DNA of 64,000 bases from Paenibacillus prosopidis. GTDB taxonomy: Bacteria; Bacillota; Bacilli; Paenibacillales; Paenibacillaceae. The position numbers were made by a program, and so were the translations under genes. The stretch is from assembly GCF_003337375.1 (NCBI RefSeq), contig NZ_QPJD01000007.1, positions 186,001 through 250,000 on the forward strand, given 5' to 3'. The first letter of the stretch is position 1. Every line of letters begins with the position of its first letter. Below, piece by piece: positions 26,583 to 34,402 of this stretch. The notes under the pieces were generated by a model. The model was given only the letters and a program-made list of their open reading frames with translations. It did no database searches and was not told the DNA's origin.

Positions 26583-27035
26583 CTATATAGTTTGCAATAA
26601 GCCGATCAATTCCTCTGAATCCTGAACAGCGAACAATTTATTGCGGAATTCCTCATCAATTAATTTGCGGGATATTGCAATTAGTATTTGCAGATGCTCA
26701 TTACCTGCCGCTGCCTCCGGCACCGCGATCATAAAAACGGCGGAAACGGGCTCTCCATCGAGCGAGTCCCAATCTGTCTTCTTGGCCAGCTTCGCAAAGG
26801 CTAAGCCGGGCTTGCTTACGCCGGCGGATTTTCCATGCGGGATTGCGACGCCAAAGCCAATGCCGGTGGAACCCGTCTTCTCGCGGTTCATAACTGCCTC
26901 AAGGTAGGCTGACTTGTCGGTAACGCAGCCGGATAGCGCCAACGCGTCCACCATTGCCTGTATGCATTCCGTTTTGTCCGAAATATCCAAAGGAATTAAA
27001 ATCGATTGTTTATCCAACAGTGCATTTACGTTCAT
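26583..27035 (-). CDS. PTS fructose-type EIIA component
   Basis: A 150-residue cytoplasmic EIIA of the fructose-mannitol family. His67 in GFGVAIPHGKSAGV is the phosphorylated residue. It receives phosphate from HPr and passes it to EIIB. Here EIIA is a separate gene rather than fused to EIIBC as in B. subtilis FruA. It starts 22 bp after the EIIBC gene ends, with a GGAGG site. Confidence 0.93.
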   Translation of the reverse strand: MNVNALLDKQSILIPLDISDKTECIQAMVDALALSGCVTDKSAYLEAVMNREKTGSTGIGFGVAIPHGKSAGVSKPGLAFAKLAKKTDWDSLDGEPVSAVFMIAVPEAAAGNEHLQILIAISRKLIDEEFRNKLFAVQDSEELIGLLQTI

Positions 27036-27057
27036 ATTAAACCCCTCCTGCTAATTC

Positions 27058-28428
27058 TTATCTTACTGTTTTTTTCAAAATGCTGAGCATTATCGCCGTT
27101 ACGACGGTTCCGATTAGAATGGCTAATGCGTACAAGCCCAAATGAGAGACCGCGTTCGGAATCGGCAGTACGAAGATGCCGCCGTGCGGCGCCCGCAGCG
27201 TTGCTCCGAATAACATCGATAATGCTCCCGTGACAGCCGAGCCTACCATTAAGGACGGAATGACACGAATCGGATCGCTTGCCGCGAAAGGAATCGCGCC
27301 CTCCGTGATGAAGGAAATGCCTAGCACAGCCGCAGACTTTCCGCCATCCCTCTCATCCTGCGTGAACTTCCTAGGCGCCAGCATCGTTGCGAGCCACACG
27401 CCAAGCGGAGGCGTCATTCCAGCTGCCATCACCGCTGCCATTGGGCCAAACTCATTACTTGCCAGGAGCCCTACCGCAAACGTATAAGCGGCTTTATTAA
27501 CCGGCCCGCCCATATCGAAGGCCATCATCGCGCCAAGCAGCAATCCAAGCAATATCGCATTTGCCTTACCAAGCGATTGTAACCACGCCGTCAAGCTGTC
27601 CATAATAAATTTGATTGGTTCCCCGATAACGAATACCATCAACAACCCAGTAATCGCCGTCGCAATAAGCGGAATCAATAGAATGGGCTTTAAGCCTTCC
27701 AGGTTTCTAGGTAATCTAATTGTATTTTTCAACCATAGCGCCAAGTAGCCCGCCAGAAAGCCTGCCGCGATACCGCCGATAAAGCCCGCACCTAGTTGGG
27801 AAGCTAACATGCCACCGACCAATCCCGGCGCAAGTCCAGGCTTCTCAGCAATAGAGAATGCGATGAAACCGGAAAGAACGGGAACCATAAGCGCGAAAGC
27901 GGCGCCCCCGCCAATACTCATCAAAGCCGCTGCCAACGTTCCTTCTTCTTTAAATGCCTCGATTCCGAAAATGAAGGAAATTGCGATCAGCAATCCTCCC
28001 GCCACAACAAGCGGCAGCATTGCCGAAACGCCGGTCATCAGGTGCTTGTAAGCGCCCGTTCGCGATGAGCTGCGTTCCGCTTTAGATTTATCTACTTGCT
28101 TAAGATAATCGGTTGGGTCAGAAGCCTGCATATTTAACGCTTGTTCAATCAAACCTTTAGGATCTTTGATCGCCTGTGCGACACGAACTTTCACCACCGG
28201 CTTTCCTTGAAAGCGGGATTCTAGGACATCCGTATCTGCTGCAATGATGATAGCATGCGCTTCAGCGATTTCCTGTTCCGTGATCTCATTTTCAACGCCA
28301 ACCGCGCCGCGGGTTTCGACCTTCAGCTCAATTTGTTTCTCTTTTGCCGCTTTCACAAGTGATTCCGCAGCCATATAAGTGTGCGCGACGCCGGTCGGAC
28401 AAGCAGTAACCGCAATAATTTTCTTCAT
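27058..28428 (-). CDS. fruA: PTS fructose transporter subunit IIBC
   Basis: A 456-residue membrane transporter. The N-terminal EIIB domain (1-100) carries the phosphorylated Cys10 in [16 protein letters not shown]. The EIIC domain (about 125-456) has roughly ten hydrophobic segments, with typical [16 protein letters not shown] and [14 protein letters not shown] blocks. It imports fructose as fructose-1-phosphate, the substrate of the fruK product encoded just upstream. It is one of six co-directional genes in this operon. Confidence 0.93.
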   Translation of the reverse strand: MKKIIAVTACPTGVAHTYMAAESLVKAAKEKQIELKVETRGAVGVENEITEQEIAEAHAIIIAADTDVLESRFQGKPVVKVRVAQAIKDPKGLIEQALNMQASDPTDYLKQVDKSKAERSSSRTGAYKHLMTGVSAMLPLVVAGGLLIAISFIFGIEAFKEEGTLAAALMSIGGGAAFALMVPVLSGFIAFSIAEKPGLAPGLVGGMLASQLGAGFIGGIAAGFLAGYLALWLKNTIRLPRNLEGLKPILLIPLIATAITGLLMVFVIGEPIKFIMDSLTAWLQSLGKANAILLGLLLGAMMAFDMGGPVNKAAYTFAVGLLASNEFGPMAAVMAAGMTPPLGVWLATMLAPRKFTQDERDGGKSAAVLGISFITEGAIPFAASDPIRVIPSLMVGSAVTGALSMLFGATLRAPHGGIFVLPIPNAVSHLGLYALAILIGTVVTAIMLSILKKTVR

Positions 28429-28448
28429 TATTTTCCCCTCCTGATTGT

Positions 28449-29396
28449 TTATACCTCGATTGTTAATCGGAAAATATTGACAAGCCCCAGCTTATCCTGA
28501 ACCTCGTCAAGCGTACAAACCTCTGTTCCGGACTTGGAAGCGGTGACGGTCCCTGCCGCTGAAGTCCACCTTGCCATATCTTCGAGAGACTTACCATGTA
28601 CGAAGCTATATGCCATTGCAGCTACCATGGAATCCCCCGCACCTACCGTACTTAAAGGGGTGATCGGAAACGGCTTGGCACGAATCGCTTCCCGTTCGCT
28701 GACGAGAATAGATCCCTCGCCTCCCATAGACACCATGACATAGGAAATTCCTTTGTGGATCAGCTGCTGCGCTGCAGATACGATTTGCTCGTCCGTCGTG
28801 AACGTAGTATCAAACAAGGCTTCCAGTTCATGAATGTTCGGCTTCAAAGCAAACGGCACCGCCTCAATTCCCCGGGCAAGGGCTTCACCGTCAGCATCCA
28901 GAATGGTACGGACTCCCTTACGGTTTGCCAGCTTTATCAGCCTCCGGTAAAAATCAACCGGCGTACCCGGAGGCAAGCTTCCTCCTAAAACAACAAGCGC
29001 TGCTTCGCTAAGGCTCGACTCGAAGCGTTCAACGAATTCCTCCAGCAGCGCCTCGCTTGGCGAGAAGCCGGCTTCATTCAATTCCGTCGTTTGTTTGGTC
29101 CGCTCATCCACCACCTTCAAGTTGGTGCGGGTTTCTCCTTCCGCCTCTATCAGATATGAGGAGATACCCTGTTCGCGAAGCTTCTCCAAAATCACTTTTC
29201 CTTCATGTCCCGCTTGAAAACCGAGCGCTTTGACAGGTACCGAAAACCGCTGCAAAACCTTCGCGACATTAATGCCTTTGCCGCCCGCATCCGTTCGGAT
29301 GGTCTTGATGCGATTCAATTCGCCGAATGAAAAATTTTCCACCGTTACGGTTTTGTCTACAGCGGGATTTAATGTTACCGTTTGGATGGTATTCAT
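28449..29396 (-). CDS. fruK: 1-phosphofructokinase
   Basis: A 315-residue PfkB-family kinase converting fructose-1-phosphate to fructose-1,6-bisphosphate. It shows the substrate motif [11 protein letters not shown] near residue 40 and the catalytic [15 protein letters not shown] block with the base Asp near residue 255. Its start overlaps the fruR stop by 4 bp, giving translational coupling, and the transporter gene follows after 20 bp. Confidence 0.95.
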   Translation of the reverse strand: MNTIQTVTLNPAVDKTVTVENFSFGELNRIKTIRTDAGGKGINVAKVLQRFSVPVKALGFQAGHEGKVILEKLREQGISSYLIEAEGETRTNLKVVDERTKQTTELNEAGFSPSEALLEEFVERFESSLSEAALVVLGGSLPPGTPVDFYRRLIKLANRKGVRTILDADGEALARGIEAVPFALKPNIHELEALFDTTFTTDEQIVSAAQQLIHKGISYVMVSMGGEGSILVSEREAIRAKPFPITPLSTVGAGDSMVAAMAYSFVHGKSLEDMARWTSAAGTVTASKSGTEVCTLDEVQDKLGLVNIFRLTIEV

Positions 29397-30172
29397 TGTT
29401 CCAATCTCCTTACCACTGTTACTTTTATTCCTTCTGCTTCCATCGCTCTAACCGCTTGTGCCGGTAACTCGTCATCGACGATACAATGATGAATGTCGGA
29501 TAACTCGGCAACCTTAGCAAACGACACCTTCCCGAATTTGCTATGATCCATTACTAGTATGACTTGTTTGGCAGATTGTATCATTCGCCGTTTCGTTTCC
29601 GCCTCTGTCAGGTTTGGCGTAGTAAGTCCGGCGTCCGGGTCAATACCGTTAATGGCCAGAAACAGCTTATTGACACGGATGGAATCAATCGCGCGATCCG
29701 CAATCGGACCAACCATCGCCTGCGTTTCATAACGCAAGGTTCCGCCAGTAAGAAGCAAATCAAGATGCTTCAATTGATTCAGCTCCTGCGCGACCATGTT
29801 CGAATTTGTGACCACGGTTAATTTCTGAAAATTTCTCAAGTGTTTAGCTATAAAATACGTCGTGGTTCCCGAGTCCAGAAAAATCGTATCCCCTTCATCA
29901 ATAAAGGACAACGCTTTCTGTGCGACTCCTTCCTTCTGAAGGCGGTAGCGGTCTTCCTTTTCCACAAATGAGGGTTCAACGCTATCTTGTTGGAGCAAGA
30001 CCGCGCCGCCATGAGTTCTACGGAGCAGCTTGGCTTCTTCCAATTCCCTTAAATCCCTGCGCACCGTTGATTCAGAAACTTGAAAACGGTCCGCAAGCTC
30101 AGGCACTAACGCTCTTCCATGGCTCTGTATATATTCAACGATTTTCCGCTTTCGCTCTTCCTCAAACAGCAT
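29393..30172 (-). CDS. fruR: DeoR-family regulator of the fructose operon
   Basis: A 259-residue repressor. The DeoR HTH (FQVSESTVRRDLRELEEAKLLRRTHGGAVL, split over residues 20-55) is followed by the sugar-phosphate sensing domain with FLDSGTTTYFIAKHL and VMDHSKFG. ATG 30172 is chosen because an AGAGGTG site precedes it; an upstream in-frame start at 30202 has none. Relatives respond to fructose-1-phosphate. Repeated candidate operators lie in its own promoter at 30226-30279, so autoregulation of the whole operon is likely. Confidence 0.93.
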   Translation of the reverse strand: MLFEEERKRKIVEYIQSHGRALVPELADRFQVSESTVRRDLRELEEAKLLRRTHGGAVLLQQDSVEPSFVEKEDRYRLQKEGVAQKALSFIDEGDTIFLDSGTTTYFIAKHLRNFQKLTVVTNSNMVAQELNQLKHLDLLLTGGTLRYETQAMVGPIADRAIDSIRVNKLFLAINGIDPDAGLTTPNLTEAETKRRMIQSAKQVILVMDHSKFGKVSFAKVAELSDIHHCIVDDELPAQAVRAMEAEGIKVTVVRRLEQ

Positions 30173-30225
30173 GTGTGTAACACCTCTTTCCTTGATGCCC
30201 ATTCGCCGATGAATTTATCCTATTC

Positions 30226-30279
30226 TTGCTCATCTATGACTATTTGTTCTTATTTATGATTATATATGCTCATTTATAA
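30226..30279 (-). promoter_or_regulatory. Candidate FruR operators (three direct repeats)
   Basis: Plus-strand copies TTGCTCATCTATGA (30226), TGTTCTTATTTATGA (30245) and ATGCTCATTTATAA (30266) repeat with a spacing of about 20 bp, two helical turns. They overlap and follow the operon promoter, as expected for DeoR-family repression. Confidence 0.6.
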
Positions 30280-30287
30280 ATTGTAAA
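30259..30287 (-). promoter_or_regulatory. Sigma-A promoter of the fru operon
   Basis: On the minus strand TTTACA (30287-30282), a 17-bp spacer and TATAAT (30264-30259), the latter two overlapping the operator repeats. Confidence 0.75.
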
Positions 30288-30405
30288 GCGGTTTCATTCA
30301 GGTTTTCTTTCATATATGAGCACGTTCATTATTAAGCTGCGAGTATAAATTCCCCTATTTACATGAACTCTAATCTATAGCCTTCTTCTTTATTTGTTAT
30401 TTAAG

Positions 30406-30434
30406 TTGACACTTAATTAAGTATATGCTAAATT
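30406..30434 (+). promoter_or_regulatory. Promoter and palindromic operator of the ArsR gene
   Basis: TTGACA at 30406, a 17-bp spacer, and TAAATT at 30429. The spacer contains the perfect 12-bp palindrome ACTTAATTAAGT (30411-30422), a fitting site for the ArsR-family product. The -10 box ends only 6 bp before the ATG. Confidence 0.7.
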
Positions 30435-30440
30435 AATGTC

Positions 30441-30770
30441 ATGATCGAAAAAGCCATTCATGCTCTTACAGAGCCTAGACGCAGAGATATTTTGTATCTC
30501 GTCCGTAATGGAGAGCTTACCTCCAGCGCGATAGCGTCGCATTTTGATATTTCAGCGCCTGCAGTATCGCAGCATCTCAAGGTTCTCGAGGAATCCGGAC
30601 TTGTTGTCGTTCGAAGAGACGGAACCAAACGGTATTACCGAATTAGGAGGGAAGGTTTTGCTGATTTGAAAGCATATATTGACCGTTTCTGGGATGATAG
30701 CTTACTGCGTTTGAAAGAAGCAGCGGAAGAGGAAGAAAGGAGAAAACATGAATCCAATCAACAGCAGTGA
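30441..30770 (+). CDS. ArsR-family transcriptional regulator (SdpR-like autorepressor)
   Basis: A 109-residue winged-helix repressor: TEPRRRDILYLVRNGEL, then the recognition helix in HFDISAPAVSQHLKVLEESGLV and the wing RRDGTKRYYRIRREG. No metal-binding cysteines are present. This type is usually coupled with SRPBCC (AHSA1) genes, and one starts inside its last 23 bp. No ribosome site precedes ATG 30441 and the -10 box is 6 bp away, so the transcript is probably leaderless. A palindrome in the promoter suggests autorepression. Confidence 0.92.
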   Translation: MIEKAIHALTEPRRRDILYLVRNGELTSSAIASHFDISAPAVSQHLKVLEESGLVVVRRDGTKRYYRIRREGFADLKAYIDRFWDDSLLRLKEAAEEEERRKHESNQQQ

Positions 30771-31212
30771 CACGGTCACTAAGGAGATTTTTATCGAATG
30801 CAGCCCGGAAACCTTGTTCTCGTTCTTTATCGACCCGGACAAGCTGGTCCGTTGGATGGGGCGCCACGTTCTGCTCGAACCGAGCATCGGCGGCAAATAT
30901 CGCATCGATGTTAACGGAAGCGACATTGCGATGGGCGAATACAAGGAGATTATCCCTAACGAGAAAATCGTTATGACATGGGGTTGGGAAAAGTCGAAGC
31001 TAGTACCTCCGGGGTCAAGTACGCTCGAGTTCAAGCTGACGCCAAAAGATAACGGAACCCTTTTACTATTAACTCATTACGATTTGCCGGCCACGGAAAT
31101 CCCGTCTCATCAGCAGGGTTGGGCGCATTACATGGATCGTCTGCAATTATTGGCTCAAGGTCAAGATCCCGGCATCGACCCTTGGTCCGAACAAGCTATG
31201 CACGAAAGTTAA
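30748..31212 (+). CDS. SRPBCC (AHSA1-type) domain protein
   Basis: A 154-residue protein of the START/SRPBCC fold. IFIECSPETLFSFFIDPDKLVRWMG, the GGKYRIDVNGSDIAMGEYKEI strand region and GWAHYMDRLQLL at the C-terminal helix are typical of the AHSA1-like group. It overlaps the end of the ArsR gene by 23 bp, with its GGAGAA site inside that gene. The family binds hydrophobic ligands; the ligand here is unknown. Confidence 0.9.
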   Translation: MNPINSSDTVTKEIFIECSPETLFSFFIDPDKLVRWMGRHVLLEPSIGGKYRIDVNGSDIAMGEYKEIIPNEKIVMTWGWEKSKLVPPGSSTLEFKLTPKDNGTLLLLTHYDLPATEIPSHQQGWAHYMDRLQLLAQGQDPGIDPWSEQAMHES

Positions 31213-31254
31213 TACAACTAAATATATACCTAATTAAAGGAGACTTAAAATCAA

Positions 31255-31434
31255 ATGACTACTCTATCCTGCAACTGCGGATTTTCCGTAACGGACGAAA
31301 ATAAATATAAAGTAGAAGCTGCGATGTGGCACCACGCCATTCACGATCACGCGGATATGCTCAAAAGCATGACCGTTGAAATGCTGGAGAATTGGTTGAA
31401 GCATAAAGACGAACAGTTAAAGGCGGGGGCGTAA
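31255..31434 (+). CDS. Small DUF1059-like protein, 59 residues
   Basis: ATG 31255 follows AAAGGAGA. The protein starts with MTTLSCNCGFSVTDEN and has the short Cys-x-Cys plus helical HAIHDHADMLKSMT pattern of DUF1059-like proteins, with several His residues that with the two Cys could bind a metal. It is too short to be caught by usual length cut-offs. It sits 42 bp after one SRPBCC gene and 2 bp before the next, so it belongs to this operon. Confidence 0.75.
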   Translation: MTTLSCNCGFSVTDENKYKVEAAMWHHAIHDHADMLKSMTVEMLENWLKHKDEQLKAGA

Positions 31435-31436
31435 AG

Positions 31437-31826
31437 ATGTCTACATCTATCCATCAGGAAGTTATTTTCAAAGCGAGCCCTAGCCGCATTTATGAGATTC
31501 TCATGAATTCCGGGCAATTTAGTGAAGCTACCGGAGGTGCTCCTACCGAGATCAGCCCGGAGGTTGGCGGTTCTTTCTCCTGTTTTGGAGGACATATCGT
31601 TGGCCGTAACGTGGAATTGGTGCCTAACCAACGAATCGTACAGGCTTGGCGTCCGTCCCGATGGCCGGATGGCGTATATTCCATCGTCAAGTTTGAACTC
31701 AAGGAGCAAGGCGCGGATACCCTGTTGGTCTTTGATCACACGGGCATCCCCGAAGGTCAGAGCGAACATTTGGCGCCGGGTTGGAAAGATAACTACTGGA
31801 ATTCGCTGGAGAAATATTTGGGCTAG
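31437..31826 (+). CDS. SRPBCC (AHSA1-type) domain protein, second copy
   Basis: A 129-residue single-domain SRPBCC protein: VIFKASPSRIYEILMNS at the N-terminal strand-helix, GGSFSCFGGHIVGRNVELV, and LAPGWKDNYWNSLEKYL at the closing helix. Only moderately similar by eye to the copy at 30748. It starts 2 bp after the DUF1059-like gene. Confidence 0.9.
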   Translation: MSTSIHQEVIFKASPSRIYEILMNSGQFSEATGGAPTEISPEVGGSFSCFGGHIVGRNVELVPNQRIVQAWRPSRWPDGVYSIVKFELKEQGADTLLVFDHTGIPEGQSEHLAPGWKDNYWNSLEKYLG

Positions 31827-31837
31827 GAGGGATTTCA

Positions 31838-32149
31838 TTGTCGCAATACGAGGTGAAATTCAACGAAATTGCCAGCCATTTGAACTTAACGGATAACGTG
31901 GCAAAAGGAAACATGTTCGGCGCAAAGTGTCTGAAAATAAACAAGAAAGCTTTCGCCATGTTCCACCAGGAGGAAATGGTGTTCAAGCTGCCTGCAGATG
32001 AAAGCTTAATGTCTATGGAAGGCGTCCGTCCGTTCGAACCAATGCCAGGCCGCCCCATGACCGGATGGGTGCAGGTGCCCAACCGCCATTCCGTACAATG
32101 GGAAGACCTTGCCGTTAAAGCCTTAAACTATGTGCGTCAGCTTAACTGA
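31838..32149 (+). CDS. TfoX/Sxy N-terminal-domain-like protein
   Basis: A 103-residue protein starting at TTG 31838 with an AGGAGGG site. GNMFGAKCLKINKKAFAMF and EMVFKLP resemble the TfoX N-terminal fold (GmFG.. signature), found in many short proteins with no competence role. The C-terminal half of true TfoX is absent. It is the last gene of the ArsR-SRPBCC operon, followed by a strong terminator. Confidence 0.75.
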   Translation: MSQYEVKFNEIASHLNLTDNVAKGNMFGAKCLKINKKAFAMFHQEEMVFKLPADESLMSMEGVRPFEPMPGRPMTGWVQVPNRHSVQWEDLAVKALNYVRQLN

Positions 32150-32180
32150 ACTGCGTCTGGATTCAATAACTACGCGCTGA

Positions 32181-32217
32181 CCAAAAAACCACAACCGGAT
32201 GAGGTTGTGGTTTTTTA
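32181..32217. terminator. Bidirectional terminator after the TfoX-like gene
   Basis: AAAAAACCACAACC and GGTTGTGGTTTTTT form a perfect 14-bp stem with a 6-nt loop. Confidence 0.9.
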
Positions 32218-32218
32218 C

Positions 32219-32290
32219 GGTGGAGGCGAGGGGATTAGAACCCCTGTCCGAAGATCACGCAGCAGGCTTCTACTGGTGTAGTCTGAGTTT
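32219..32290 (-). ncRNA. Partial copy of the tmRNA (ssrA) 3' end
   Basis: On the minus strand the segment reads ACTACACCAGTAGAAGCC, then TGATCTTCGGACAGGGG and CCCCTCGCCTCCACC, which match the last part of Bacillales tmRNA: P-hairpin, T-arm and acceptor end. The T-loop reads TTCTAAT instead of TTCGAAT/TTCGACT and the final CCA is imperfect. The 5' half and the tag-coding part are missing because rbsB occupies the place where they would be. It is best read as an attachment-site scar of an element that integrated in ssrA, not a working tmRNA. The following stretch to 32416 has no gene, only a small hairpin at about 32387-32406. Confidence 0.65.
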
Positions 32291-32416
32291 TGAATCTCTT
32301 CTTAAAAAACTCTCCAAATCACTCCAAATAGGCAATCTTCTCCCAAACAATGGCTACAATCATATCATACGTATCTAAAGTAAAAAGACATCTTTGAAGA
32401 TGTCTCTTGGCTTAAC

Positions 32417-32457
32417 AAAAAAAGCAGCCATCACAGAAGACCTGCGATAGCTGCTTT
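32417..32457 (-). terminator. Terminator of the ribose operon
   Basis: On the minus strand AAAGCAGC pairs with GCTGCTTT (stem extended by ATCGC/GTGAT pairs) and is followed by seven T, 11 bp after the rbsB stop. Confidence 0.9.
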
Positions 32458-32468
32458 CTCTATAAGGA

Positions 32469-33416
32469 TTATGGTTTAGTCACAAGCTCCAGCTCGACCG
32501 GAATAGCTGTTTCCACTGTCTCGCCTCCGGCTACTTTCACCGCTGTTTCAATCGCTTTTTGTCCGATTGCTTCCGGCTTCTGTGCAACTGTGGCAGCCAG
32601 CGTACCGGCATTGACGGCTGTTACCGCATCGGCAGTCGCGTCGAATCCGACAACGATAATGTCTGTTTTGCCGGCAGCTTCAATCGCCTGCAGGGCGCCT
32701 AGCGCCATTTCGTCATTATGGGCGAATACCGCTTGAATGTCGCCGTTGCTTTGCAAAATGTTTTCCATTACCGACAGGCCTTTGGCGCGGTCGAAATCAG
32801 CAGGCTGCGAAGCAACGACTTTCACGCCGTCCTTGCCGTCTACAGCTTTGTGGAATCCTTCGCCGCGGTCGCGAGCCGCGGAAGTGCCGGCCGTACCCTG
32901 AAGCTCGACGATGTTTCCTTTGCCTCCAAGCGCTTCCAATATATAATCGCCCGCCATTTGACCGCCCTTCACGTTGTCGGACGCGATATGCGAGACAACA
33001 GTTCCGCCGTTAGCTGCACGGTCAACCGTGATGACAGGAATGTTTGCGTCATTAGCAGCTTCCACTGCGGTCACGACAGCGTCGCCATCCGTCGGGTTGA
33101 TCAAAATGACGTCAACCTTCTTTTGGATCAAGTCTTCGATGCCGCTGATTTGCTTCGCCGTATCGTCCTGAGCGTCCACGACGATCAGCTCCGCGCCAGC
33201 TTCTGCTGCCGCTTTCTCAGCGCCTTCTTTAAGTGTTACGAAGAATGGGTTGTTCTGGGTCGAAATCGACAAGCCGATCGTTACCTTGCCGTCCGCTGCT
33301 TGATTGTCGCCAACGTTTTCTGCCGTTCCATTATTCGTTTCCGTGCCTGTCGAGCATGCGGAAAGCATCACAAATGCAGCAAGCAATAGTGAAAATCCGA
33401 AGGATCTTTTTTTCAT
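32469..33416 (-). CDS. rbsB: Ribose ABC transporter substrate-binding lipoprotein
   Basis: A 315-residue lipoprotein (signal 1-20, lipobox LSAC). The periplasmic-binding-protein type I fold follows: TIGLSISTQNNPFFVTLKEGAE, DLIQKKVDVILINPTDGDAV, VFAHNDEMALGALQAIEAAG and VVGFDATADAV, all typical of RbsB. It delivers ribose to RbsA/RbsC. Last gene of the operon, 29 bp after rbsC. Confidence 0.95.
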   Translation of the reverse strand: MKKRSFGFSLLLAAFVMLSACSTGTETNNGTAENVGDNQAADGKVTIGLSISTQNNPFFVTLKEGAEKAAAEAGAELIVVDAQDDTAKQISGIEDLIQKKVDVILINPTDGDAVVTAVEAANDANIPVITVDRAANGGTVVSHIASDNVKGGQMAGDYILEALGGKGNIVELQGTAGTSAARDRGEGFHKAVDGKDGVKVVASQPADFDRAKGLSVMENILQSNGDIQAVFAHNDEMALGALQAIEAAGKTDIIVVGFDATADAVTAVNAGTLAATVAQKPEAIGQKAIETAVKVAGGETVETAIPVELELVTKP

Positions 33417-33445
33417 AGTTTTTAATCTCCCTTATGATTAGTTTA

Positions 33446-34402
33446 TTATTTGTGTTTTTTCGAGCGGTCTAACAGTACTGCAATTAAAATGACGGCCCCT
33501 TTTACAACTTGTTGATAAAATGATGATACGTTCAATAGATTGAGTCCGTTGTCCAACACGCCGATAATGACGGCTCCGATCAACGTTCCGACAATCCAGC
33601 CTTTACCGCCCGACAAGCTTGTTCCACCCAGCACAACTGCCGCGATTGCGTCCAACTCGTATGAAACGCCCGCAGTAGGTTGGGAGGAATTGAGCCGAGA
33701 GGTCAAGATGAGGCCGCTAATCGCCGCCAATAACCCGCTGATCGAATAGACCAATACTTTTACCTTCGAGGTGCTGATCCCCGATAACCACGTCGCCTCC
33801 TCATTGCTTCCGATCGCGTACACACGCCGGCCGAAAGTCGTATGTTTCAAAATGATATATAATACTGCAAACGAGATGACCATCCAAATGATCGGCATCG
33901 GAATTTGCAGAAAATACCCTTTGCCCAGCAAGGCGAAATCTTTGTTCAAGCCGGTAATCGGCTTCCCGTCGGTGTAGACGAGCGTCAATCCCCTGAAGAC
34001 GGTCATGGTGGCCAGCGTAACGATAAACGGAGCAAGCCGCCCTTTCGCGACCAGCAATCCGTTGACCGCGCCCATTGCCATCCCTGCCCCGAGGCCGACG
34101 ATGACGGCAATCCAAGTGTCCGTTCCGCCAGCCATCAAGCCTGCCGACAGCGCACTGGATAATGCAAGGATTGAACCGACCGAAAGGTCGATGCCCCCCG
34201 TCAAAATGACGAACGTCATTCCAAACGCGATCAGCGCGTTAATGGAAACCTGCCGGAGCACGTTTAGCAGGTTGTTAACTGTTAAAAAGTTATCTGCTGA
34301 AATTGCAAGCGCGATGATGATCAACAATAACCCGACTAACGATCCGAGCCCCTGGAACTTTAACCTTTTTAGTTTCTGAACGCCTATTGCATCAGCCTGC
34401 AT
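33446..34402 (-). CDS. rbsC: Ribose ABC transporter permease
   Basis: A 318-residue permease with eight to ten membrane segments and the typical GGIDLSVGSILALSSALSAG and GTSLSGGKGWIVGTLIGA blocks of RbsC. ATG 34402 is chosen since a GGGAGG site lies 8 bp before it; this start overlaps the rbsA stop by 11 bp. The upstream in-frame start at 34426 would lie deeper inside rbsA. Confidence 0.95.
   Translation of the reverse strand: MQADAIGVQKLKRLKFQGLGSLVGLLLIIIALAISADNFLTVNNLLNVLRQVSINALIAFGMTFVILTGGIDLSVGSILALSSALSAGLMAGGTDTWIAVIVGLGAGMAMGAVNGLLVAKGRLAPFIVTLATMTVFRGLTLVYTDGKPITGLNKDFALLGKGYFLQIPMPIIWMVISFAVLYIILKHTTFGRRVYAIGSNEEATWLSGISTSKVKVLVYSISGLLAAISGLILTSRLNSSQPTAGVSYELDAIAAVVLGGTSLSGGKGWIVGTLIGAVIIGVLDNGLNLLNVSSFYQQVVKGAVILIAVLLDRSKKHK

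Noticed and set aside
32219-32600. A complete tmRNA gene
   Set aside because: Only the 3' tail matches; the place of the 5' half is occupied by the rbs terminator and rbsB, and the T-loop is altered.
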